From an uncultured bacterium (lineage in GTDB: Bacteria > Acidobacteriota > UBA890), in NCBI GenBank assembly GCA_937922775.1, contig CALAKE010000661.1, positions 1 to 10,079 of the forward strand: DNA of 10,079 nucleotides, in the 5' to 3' direction. This document shows, piece after piece, positions 1 to 5,309 of this stretch. The notes beneath the pieces were generated by a model. The model saw only the letters and a program-made list of their open reading frames with translations. It was not told where the DNA came from and made no database searches. Within the stretch, counting starts at the first letter, position 1; each line of letters begins with the position of its first letter. The position numbers and the translations under genes are program-made.

Positions 1-15
1 GTCTCCGTTCGACAT
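1..15 (-). CDS. Start of a divergent gene, cut by window edge
   Basis: On the minus strand an ATG lies at 15-13 and is followed by four more open codons (M-S-N-G-D) before the window ends. It is preceded at 22-28 by a perfect AAGGAGG ribosome binding site with six bases of spacing, as good as any in the window. Only five codons are visible, so neither product nor family can be given. If real, 16-356 is a divergent promoter region shared with the sigma factor gene. The ribosome binding site and ATG are seen; that they belong to a long gene is inference. Confidence 0.5.
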
Positions 16-356
16 TCCGTTCCTCCTTGTGCGGCATGTCCTGCCGCGGGTTCTTGCGGTTGCCTCTGCCTCTCGTCTGGTAGTAGACGCGTGGGACGGC
101 GCGGCGTCCGCCATCGTTGACTTGCGCAAACAGTACCCCGACGAGGTGGCCCCACGTCAACGCCAACGGGCAGATCTACGGCAATCTCCTCGAACGACCT
201 CGCCGCCGAAATCCTCTCGAACTGTCGTGGCTGGCTGCGTGCTTCACGACGGGGCAGGGCCTTCGAGCCAGGTATTCATACGCCACCATTACTGTGTGCT
301 CCGTCATCTGGCACAATGCGGCATGCAAGAGTTTGGGCTCTCACAGAGGTGTACCG
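16..356. other. Divergent intergenic region
   Basis: This stretch lies between the minus-strand start at 15 and the sigma factor start at 357. Open frames cross it, including an in-frame upstream extension of the sigma factor from 117, but their translations are rich in Arg, Ser, Pro and Cys and match no family I recognise, so I read it as non-coding. Short stems are present, for example GGACG/CGTCC at 94-98 and 105-109. A TTGACT at 117-122 resembles a -35 box but has no good -10 box at the right distance. I see no confident promoter. Confidence 0.55.
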
Positions 357-941
357 GTGGCGGATAGCTCCACTGCAGCAGTCCGGCAGCTTGTCGAGCA
401 GGCCAGCATGGGGGACGAGAAGGCCGCCTCGGCGCTCATGCCGATCGTGTACGACGAGTTGCGGCGCCTCGCACGTGCCTATATGGGCCGCGAGCGGCCC
501 GGGCAGACGATTCAGGCGACTGCTCTCGTGCACGAGGCCTACCTGCGCCTCCTGAAGGACAAGAAGCAGGCCTGGCACGGCCGCACCCATTTCCTGGCGA
601 TCGCGGCAACTTCGATGCGCCAGATCCTCGTGGAGAGGGCCCGGGCGAGGGGCGCCATCAAGAGGGGGGGCGAAAAGGTCCGAGTCACGTTGAACGAAGG
701 GGCCATGGGGGGTGGCGAGGAGGATGTGGACGTCCTGGCGATCGACGCCGCGCTCACGAAGCTCGCCGAGGTTGATTCTCAGCTCGCGCGGATCGTCGAG
801 TTGCGCTTCTTCGGTGGCCTTACGATCAATGAAACGGCCGAGGCCCTCGGCTCGTCACCGGCGACGGTGAAACGTGGTTGGACGTTAGCCAAGGCGTGGC
901 TGCGACGCGAGGTTCTGGAAGAAGGGGCACATGGATCCTGA
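357..941 (+). CDS. ECF sigma factor (kinase-linked type)
   Basis: An alternative RNA polymerase sigma factor of the extracytoplasmic function class, 194 residues, the usual size for the sigma-70 ECF family that pairs with Ser/Thr kinases. Region 2 spans about residues 20-95 (YDELRRLARAYM, then TALVHEAYLRLL, then FLAIAATSMRQILVERARAR). Region 4 spans about 130-185 with the helix-turn-helix GLTINETAEALGSSPATVKR. The GTG at 357 is chosen because AGAGG at 345-349 sits seven bases upstream and the protein then begins just before region 2; the open frame extends back to 117 but that part does not resemble sigma factor. Where most ECF factors have acidic DAED-like residues before the QE, this one has QATALVHE with threonines 51 and 55. 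Its stop codon lies inside the next gene, a Ser/Thr kinase, so the two are translationally linked. No anti-sigma gene is adjacent. The targets are unknown. Confidence 0.93.
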   Translation: MADSSTAAVRQLVEQASMGDEKAASALMPIVYDELRRLARAYMGRERPGQTIQATALVHEAYLRLLKDKKQAWHGRTHFLAIAATSMRQILVERARARGAIKRGGEKVRVTLNEGAMGGGEEDVDVLAIDAALTKLAEVDSQLARIVELRFFGGLTINETAEALGSSPATVKRGWTLAKAWLRREVLEEGAHGS

Positions 942-2529
942 GCGTTGGCAGCGCATCAACGAGCTTTTCCACTCGGCCCTCGAGCAGGAGCCGGAATCAC
1001 GTGAGACCTTTCTGCAAGTCGCCTGTGGGAAGGATTCCGAGCTGCTCGCGGAGGTCCAGTCTCTCTTGAGCTCCCACAGCCAGGCAGACGAGTTCATCGA
1101 GGTTCCCGCCTATGAGTCGGCGGCTGATCTTCTCGAGGTCGATGCCGATGAATCGCTGGTCGGGCAACGCCTAGGGCCCTACAAGGTCCAGGAGAAGATC
1201 GGGCAGGGGGGTATGGGGGTTGTCTACCTGGCCGAGGACACACGCCTCGGACGGACAGTCGCTATCAAAGCACTGCCCTCCAGCCTGACCTGCGATGAGC
1301 GTAGCCGCGAGCGACTGCGGCGCGAAGCACGGGCCGCCGCGACCGTTGCCCATCCGGGAATAGCGACGGTCCACTCGCTCGAGGAGGTCGGCGATCACCT
1401 GTACATCGTCTATGAGCATGTACGAGGACCCACGCTGCGTGAGGAGTTGGCCAATGGTCCTCTGCCTGCCGATCGCCTGGTTCCGACGGCGCTTGCCATC
1501 GCCCGCGCTGTCGGCGCCGCACACGAGCAGGGAATCATTCATCGGGATCTCAAGCCGGAGAATGTGATCCGTGCGCCTGACGGTGCCATCAAGGTTCTCG
1601 ATCTCGGTCTCGCAGCGTTCGAGAACAACCCGCTGCCGGCGGGAATCTCCGGGTCACCCCTGACGATCCCGGGAATGCTCCTGGGTACCCCGGCCTATAT
1701 GTCACCCGAGCAACTTCGTGGTGAGATCGTCGACCACAGGGCGGACATTTTCTCCTTCGGCGTGCTCGTCTACGAGCTGGCCGCTGGGACCCATCCGTTC
1801 GCGCAAGATGATCCCGCTTCGACTATTGCCGGTATTCTGGAGACCGAACCGGCTGATTTGAACGACGTGGTTCCAGGTTGCCCCCCCGAGCTGTCGCGGA
1901 TCGTGATGGTTTGCCTGCACAAGGACCGTGCTGACCGCTACGAACGGACGGCGGATCTGGTGGCTGATCTGGAGCGGGCTGATCTCGAGGTGGCCGGTGT
2001 CGAGCCCGTTGACCGCGGGCGGGATGAGCGCGACAAGGCCGCCGAAGTGGAGCCAGGGAGTAGGAAGAACGAGAGTGCCAGCCCGCCTCGTTACAGTCCC
2101 CTCTGGTGGTGGCGCTTCCATCAGATCGTGGTGGGCATCGGCTACTACACGATGCTGGTGCCCCTGTGGTTGGTCAAGGCATGGACGGAGAATGGGGAGC
2201 ATGCGGCCTGGGGATCCGCCGTGTTCTTTGTCGCCCTTGTGCCGGTCGGAGTGGCAGGGATCCTGCGCATCCACCTGTGGTTCACCTCTCGGTACTACCC
2301 CGCGGAGCTATTGCACCAGCGCACACGGGCGGCGGTATGGATCCACACGGCAGATGCCTTGTTCGTAGTGCTTCTCTTGTCCGGTGCTTACCTGATCGCT
2401 GTCGAACACGCCTCCATCGCGACGCTCCTGGTGGCCTTCGCTGTCGGATATCTCATTGCAGCCACGATGATCGAGCCAACAACGAGCCGCGCCGCCTTCC
2501 GAATGGAAGACGGCGCGGGCTCGAAGTAG
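931..2529 (+). CDS. Membrane-anchored Hanks-type Ser/Thr protein kinase
   Basis: A 532-residue Ser/Thr protein kinase, probably in the inner membrane with its kinase domain in the cytoplasm. Residues 1-75 form the helical leader common in kinases of this type (MDPERWQRINELFHSALE). The kinase domain runs about 84-350: glycine loop GQGGMG at 91-96, ATP lysine K113, helix C glutamate near E132, catalytic HRDLKPEN at 204-211, DLG at 224-226, GTPAYMSPE at 252-260 and ADIFSFG at 271-277. The essential Lys, HRD Asp and metal-binding Asp are present, so activity is expected. The usual DFG is DLG. After a charged linker (350-385) there are four likely membrane helices (about 396-416, 427-447, 470-490, 495-515) with no large periplasmic domain. 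The ATG at 931 overlaps the sigma factor gene by 11 bases. The likely substrate, by context, is that sigma factor; this is inference. Confidence 0.95.
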   Translation: MDPERWQRINELFHSALEQEPESRETFLQVACGKDSELLAEVQSLLSSHSQADEFIEVPAYESAADLLEVDADESLVGQRLGPYKVQEKIGQGGMGVVYLAEDTRLGRTVAIKALPSSLTCDERSRERLRREARAAATVAHPGIATVHSLEEVGDHLYIVYEHVRGPTLREELANGPLPADRLVPTALAIARAVGAAHEQGIIHRDLKPENVIRAPDGAIKVLDLGLAAFENNPLPAGISGSPLTIPGMLLGTPAYMSPEQLRGEIVDHRADIFSFGVLVYELAAGTHPFAQDDPASTIAGILETEPADLNDVVPGCPPELSRIVMVCLHKDRADRYERTADLVADLERADLEVAGVEPVDRGRDERDKAAEVEPGSRKNESASPPRYSPLWWWRFHQIVVGIGYYTMLVPLWLVKAWTENGEHAAWGSAVFFVALVPVGVAGILRIHLWFTSRYYPAELLHQRTRAAVWIHTADALFVVLLLSGAYLIAVEHASIATLLVAFAVGYLIAATMIEPTTSRAAFRMEDGAGSK

Positions 2530-2541
2530 GTTGGATTTCAG

Positions 2542-2559
2542 GCGGGGCTTCTGCCTCGC
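2542..2559. terminator. Hairpin between convergent genes
   Basis: GCGGGGC at 2542-2548 pairs with GCCTCGC at 2553-2559 over a TTCT loop, giving seven pairs with one G-U in the plus-strand RNA and one A-C mismatch in the minus-strand RNA. It sits 12 bases after the kinase stop and 12 bases beyond the stop of the convergent gene, where a shared terminator is expected. No strong U run follows on either strand, so it is not a textbook intrinsic terminator and may act with Rho or only protect the 3' ends. Confidence 0.45.
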
Positions 2560-2571
2560 TCTGTCGACTTG

Positions 2572-3495
2572 TTACCGATTCAGGCCTGTGCCGGCCAGCG
2601 TCGAGGCAGCCTGCTCCTCCGCCGGCTCAGCCATCTCGACCCGTTCCCGCGCGAAGCGCACAAAGCGCTCTCGCATCGAATCCAAGGTCCGGTCTACGGA
2701 TCCTTTCGCTGCGCTTCTGATCAATGGGCTGACCATGGGCCTCAGGATCCCCGGAACCGTCCGACTCAGACTCACCGACTCGAGCTCGACGATGACTCCA
2801 CCGTCGACTTGCTCATATCTCCAGTAGGAATTGAGGCGCCACAGAAAGCCGCTGTCGTTGCCTATCGGCTTCTCCGCCTCAGTCGGCTCACCGGCATCCA
2901 TCACCTCAGCGATCCGAGTCGTCGAGCTATCGCTGGAAGCTCGTCCCTCTCCGTGCCATTGGAACTGAACCAGGTGCTCGGTGTTGTACGTCACAGTGAC
3001 GAACTTCTTGCGCTGCAGCTTCAAGTAGATTCTCAAGTAGCCTGGGCCGCGCTCGAGCACCTCCGATGCCAGTACGTCTTGCTGCTTCGTATCCTCCTGG
3101 TTCGGATCCGAGACGCGCGCCATCACTTCCTCGACGGTGACGCCGGGGATGAACACCGATCCACTCCAGTGGTGGATCATGCCGCTGGGCACGTCGAACT
3201 CCTCACCCAAGCTGTCAAGGGTTTCCATATCAGAGACGAGGACCTCTCCGGCCATCAGCGCCCGTCGGTCCGCCATACTCCGGGTCGATGACTGGAAATC
3301 CATCACCAGAAAGCCCTGATCTGAGGACAACTCCCGGGCAATGCGCCGCTCGGTAGCCAAGACATACGCATCCCAGGCTTGTATGGTCTTGCTCTTCAGC
3401 TCAGCGGCCTGCACCGGCCCCGCGCTGGCTGCCGACATCAGGAGGACGAGCGCGGCAGCTAGGGCCTGTGTCCCTCTAGAGTGTGATCTCTTCAT
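2572..3495 (-). CDS. Exported START/SRPBCC-like protein (internal in-frame start)
   Basis: A 307-residue product starting at the internal ATG at 3495. It begins with a clear signal peptide (MKRSHSRGTQ, then a hydrophobic stretch, then a likely cut near PVQA-AELK), so the mature protein is periplasmic. Residues 100-275 resemble an acidobacterial family with a START/SRPBCC lipid-binding fold: SGMIHHWSGSVFIPGVTVEEV, YLRIYLKLQRKKFVTVTYNTEH, FLWRLNSYWRYEQVDGGVIVELESVSLSR. In that fold a deep cavity usually binds a lipid or other hydrophobic ligand, but no ligand is known to me for this family. The start is supported by AAGGAG at 3509-3504 with eight bases of spacing. The same residues also form the C-terminal part of the longer open frame from 4143, so this entry and that one are alternative or coexisting products. 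It is the last gene of the minus-strand operon; the stop is TAA at 2574-2572. Confidence 0.8.
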   Translation of the reverse strand: MKRSHSRGTQALAAALVLLMSAASAGPVQAAELKSKTIQAWDAYVLATERRIARELSSDQGFLVMDFQSSTRSMADRRALMAGEVLVSDMETLDSLGEEFDVPSGMIHHWSGSVFIPGVTVEEVMARVSDPNQEDTKQQDVLASEVLERGPGYLRIYLKLQRKKFVTVTYNTEHLVQFQWHGEGRASSDSSTTRIAEVMDAGEPTEAEKPIGNDSGFLWRLNSYWRYEQVDGGVIVELESVSLSRTVPGILRPMVSPLIRSAAKGSVDRTLDSMRERFVRFARERVEMAEPAEEQAASTLAGTGLNR

Positions 3496-4143
3496 GGTTC
3501 TTGCTCCTTTTGGTTGCTGCCCATGCCAAATGGGCCTGGCTGTAACCGTGATTTGCTGGTTGGTCCCCGCGGTGGCGGCAGCCATGTCGCCGGGAATTAC
3601 ACCGTCCGGTTGTAGGAGTGGCAGCGTGGCCGCCTCTTCCTTCATCTTCCTGAACACCATCAAGTCCGAGACGAAGAAGTTGAGGATCGAGCAACTCAGC
3701 ACCGCCAAGAGGTTGGCGACCAGGTAGTGAAGGTCGAAGGTGCTGACCAGCAGCCAGGTGCCTACCATGTTGCCGACGATCGAGATAATCGCCGTCGCAG
3801 CATGAAAACGGACGAGGCGATCAAACACGCCGCCGCTTCTTGCTCCGGTGCGATCTGCCCAGGTCCATCGCTCGTGCCACAGGAAGTTGTGCAGGACCGA
3901 GACCTCAACTGCGAGCCCGGTAGCTACCAGGTAGTCGAGGCCGAGCAGGCTCTTGAGTGTCGCCAGAGTCACCAGCTGGACCGCGAATCCCAGGGCTCCC
4001 ACCGAGTAGAAGGCGAACCACCTTCGCATCTGGCTCGGTTCCGCAGGTGCCTGGATCCGCTGGCGCCGGCTCTTCACGTCTTTCATCATGAGGTGTCTCG
4101 CATGGAATCGAGTGTCAGCTTCGCCATCTCGGGGTATAGACAC
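2572..4143 (-). CDS. GtrA-family membrane protein reading through into a START-like domain
   Basis: One open frame of 523 codons that contains two proteins normally encoded separately. Residues about 40-166 are a GtrA-family domain: four membrane helices with paired motifs NFLWHERWTW (86-95) and NFFVSDLMVFRK (155-166). GtrA proteins are thought to move lipid-linked sugars across the inner membrane. A 50-residue linker (167-216) has no stop and leads into a signal-peptide-like helix and a START-like domain (217-523). The topology would be consistent: four helices leave the C-terminus inside, and the fifth helix would export the last domain. The alternative is two genes, because residue 217 has its own strong ribosome binding site. 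The GTG start at 4143 is four bases after the upstream stop but has a weak ribosome binding site; ATG at 4089 or 4086 is equally possible. The family calls are sure; the fusion is not. Confidence 0.75.
   Translation of the reverse strand: MSIPRDGEADTRFHARHLMMKDVKSRRQRIQAPAEPSQMRRWFAFYSVGALGFAVQLVTLATLKSLLGLDYLVATGLAVEVSVLHNFLWHERWTWADRTGARSGGVFDRLVRFHAATAIISIVGNMVGTWLLVSTFDLHYLVANLLAVLSCSILNFFVSDLMVFRKMKEEAATLPLLQPDGVIPGDMAAATAGTNQQITVTARPIWHGQQPKGARTMKRSHSRGTQALAAALVLLMSAASAGPVQAAELKSKTIQAWDAYVLATERRIARELSSDQGFLVMDFQSSTRSMADRRALMAGEVLVSDMETLDSLGEEFDVPSGMIHHWSGSVFIPGVTVEEVMARVSDPNQEDTKQQDVLASEVLERGPGYLRIYLKLQRKKFVTVTYNTEHLVQFQWHGEGRASSDSSTTRIAEVMDAGEPTEAEKPIGNDSGFLWRLNSYWRYEQVDGGVIVELESVSLSRTVPGILRPMVSPLIRSAAKGSVDRTLDSMRERFVRFARERVEMAEPAEEQAASTLAGTGLNR
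3504..3509 (-). promoter_or_regulatory. Ribosome binding site inside the GtrA/START frame
   Basis: On the minus strand the sequence reads AAAAGGAGCAAGAACC followed by ATG at 3495, a near-ideal ribosome binding site eight bases from the start. It lies within codons of the longer frame, where the residues (QPKGART) look like linker. It is the main evidence that the exported protein is translated on its own. Confidence 0.75.
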
Positions 4144-4147
4144 TCGT

Positions 4148-4999
4148 CTATCGATCGCTGGAGCGGCGCCATTGCACCGGCTCCGCCCGACGGGGCCCCT
4201 GTAGCCACTGCCCGGATACGAGCATGGGCTGGGGATTGATCTGCATTCTGGGTTGCTGTTTCCTCACGAGCTTCCTGACGCTCGGACTGGCCTGCAGACC
4301 CGAGGGCGACGCCTCCTGACGCGGAGGCGTCGGCTCGGCCTTATAAAGTGCCACCGTGTTGCGGGCAGCCGAGATGATGAAGGTCACGGCCAAGCCAGCG
4401 GTGGCAACCACTCCACCCACGTCGAACAGCAGGTATCTGGCATCTCCTCCGAGTCCCACTAGAGGCTTCTGGAACAGGTACAGCACGCCGATGGCCAAAA
4501 TGATTCGCAGCTCAGTCGGCCCGATCCGCATGAACGACATCTTGAAGACGCCGCGCGAATGGGTGGCCAGGTACGACTCGGCTGAGACCATCATGTAGGC
4601 AACCATGAAAGCCAAGGCCACTGGTGCGCTCATGAAGTCGGACAGCGCCGCCCCCGCGAACAGGAAGAACGTTCCGAGGATGTCAATGACGTGGTCAAGG
4701 TAGAAGCCGTACCGAGGCCGCTGCTGGTTGCGTACTCTTGCCACAGTGCCGTCGAGGCTGTCACCGAACCAGTTGACCGCCAGGGCGGCGACGACGACGA
4801 GCAAAAACAAGGTGTTCCAACTCGCCGCCCAGAAGGCCAGCCCCGCCACCAACATGGCGGTGAGACCGAGAGCCGACAAATGGTCGGAATTCACCCACCG
4901 CGGAAGCCGTTCGGCCATCCACACCAGCAATCGCTTCTCAGGCGCTGCCAGCAGGCTGCCGTGCTCGCGCCGGTGCTGCTGCTTCGTCTCCTTGCCCAT
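4148..4999 (-). CDS. CDP-alcohol phosphatidyltransferase family protein
   Basis: An integral membrane enzyme of 283 residues that transfers a phosphatidyl or related phospho-group from a CDP-linked donor to an alcohol, the head-group step of phospholipid synthesis. The family motif is present: D80, D83, G84, A87, R88, G98, D102 and D106, the aspartates that hold the metals and donor. The spacer between R88 and G98 is nine residues, one longer than the classic pattern of eight. About six membrane helices lie between 40 and 215. Residues 222-283 form a basic, Pro- and Gln-rich tail unlike the rest. The ATG at 4999 is chosen because AAGGAGG (5011-5005) lies five bases upstream; the frame is open to 5077. 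It heads the minus operon, ending four bases before the GtrA frame. The acceptor alcohol (inositol, glycerol phosphate or other) cannot be told from the sequence. Confidence 0.9.
   Translation of the reverse strand: MGKETKQQHRREHGSLLAAPEKRLLVWMAERLPRWVNSDHLSALGLTAMLVAGLAFWAASWNTLFLLVVVAALAVNWFGDSLDGTVARVRNQQRPRYGFYLDHVIDILGTFFLFAGAALSDFMSAPVALAFMVAYMMVSAESYLATHSRGVFKMSFMRIGPTELRIILAIGVLYLFQKPLVGLGGDARYLLFDVGGVVATAGLAVTFIISAARNTVALYKAEPTPPRQEASPSGLQASPSVRKLVRKQQPRMQINPQPMLVSGQWLQGPRRAEPVQWRRSSDR
4307..4332. repeat. 10-bp inverted repeat inside a coding tail
   Basis: CGACGCCTCC at 4307-4316 and GGAGGCGTCG at 4323-4332 are perfect reverse complements around a six-base loop. It falls at the point where the phosphatidyltransferase membrane domain ends and its basic tail begins. 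It is shaped like a terminator stem but has no U run in the minus-strand RNA. Its role, if any, is unknown. Confidence 0.7.
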
Positions 5000-5018
5000 C
5001 GTTCCCTCCTTCAGGTGT

Positions 5019-5063
5019 AGCGAATCCGGCGCGCGATGGGAGGCTGCCGCGGCCGGATTCGCT
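5019..5063. promoter_or_regulatory. Perfect 12-bp inverted repeat in the operon leader
   Basis: AGCGAATCCGGC at 5019-5030 is the exact reverse complement of GCCGGATTCGCT at 5052-5063. Skipping one bulged G (5031), four more pairs (CGCG 5032-5035 with CGCG 5048-5051) extend the stem inward, leaving a 12-base loop. In the minus-strand RNA the stem ends seven bases before the AAGGAGG of the phosphatidyltransferase gene. It could be a regulator-binding site in DNA or a leader hairpin acting on translation or mRNA stability. No U run follows, so a plain terminator is unlikely. The repeat is seen; its function is inference. Confidence 0.7.
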
Positions 5064-5153
5064 GTCGTGATTGCCATCTCACTCGGTAATGCGTATTCCG
5101 ACCGGAAAATGGCTCAGGATTCCCGCAAGTGGCGATGAAGCCACTGGGACGGA

Positions 5154-5185
5154 GCACCAAGAGTGGTGCGATGGGCGGGTATACT
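5154..5185 (+). promoter_or_regulatory. Possible sulfatase promoter with overlapping palindrome
   Basis: TATACT at 5180-5185 resembles a -10 box. Where the -35 box should be there is instead a small palindrome, GCACCA (5154-5159) and TGGTGC (5164-5169). A repressor or activator site over a promoter would look like this, but repeats this short occur by chance, and no good -35 sequence is present. This is a weak call. Confidence 0.2.
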
Positions 5186-5309
5186 GACGGGCAAGGCCAG
5201 CTATCAGGCTGTGCCGAACCGTTCGAGTCTTCGGGGCCCTCCATCGAGCTGGCTCCAGTTCGTCGTGAAATCGGCAACTGGGCAACGTGGAAACAGTGCA
5301 ATAGAGAGC

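Larger units (their letters stand above)
5000..5309. other. Divergent intergenic region between lipid operon and sulfatase
   Basis: This region separates the minus operon start (4999) from the sulfatase start (5310), so it should hold two promoters back to back. Visible contents are the operon's ribosome binding site at 5005-5011, a long inverted repeat at 5019-5063 and a weak promoter-like pair at 5154-5185. The sulfatase frame is open upstream from 5163, but its translation there has no family likeness and lies before a normal signal peptide. Confidence 0.6.

Noticed and set aside
309..325. TGGCAC sequence resembling half of a sigma-54 promoter
   Set aside because: The second half (TTGC) is not present at the required spacing.
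117..356. In-frame upstream extension of the sigma factor
   Set aside because: The extension has no sigma-like residues, whereas the GTG at 357 has a good ribosome binding site and gives the normal family length.
29..367. Open frame of 112 codons upstream of the sigma factor
   Set aside because: Composition is unlike a protein, no family likeness, no ribosome binding site that stands out, and it runs into the real sigma gene in another frame.
664..670. Run of seven G in the sigma factor gene, and a run of seven C at 1881-1887 in the kinase gene
   Set aside because: Both could be slippage or sequencing-error sites, but the frame and conserved motifs continue normally on each side.
1702..2274. 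190-codon open frame on the minus strand
   Set aside because: It lies wholly antisense to the kinase, which has clear conserved motifs; its translation is a shadow typical of GC-rich DNA.
2569..3291. 240-codon open frame on the plus strand
   Set aside because: It is antisense to the START-like gene, which has a signal peptide, conserved motifs and a ribosome binding site.
5163..5309. In-frame upstream extension of the sulfatase
   Set aside because: It would bury the signal peptide 49 residues inside the protein and has no family likeness.
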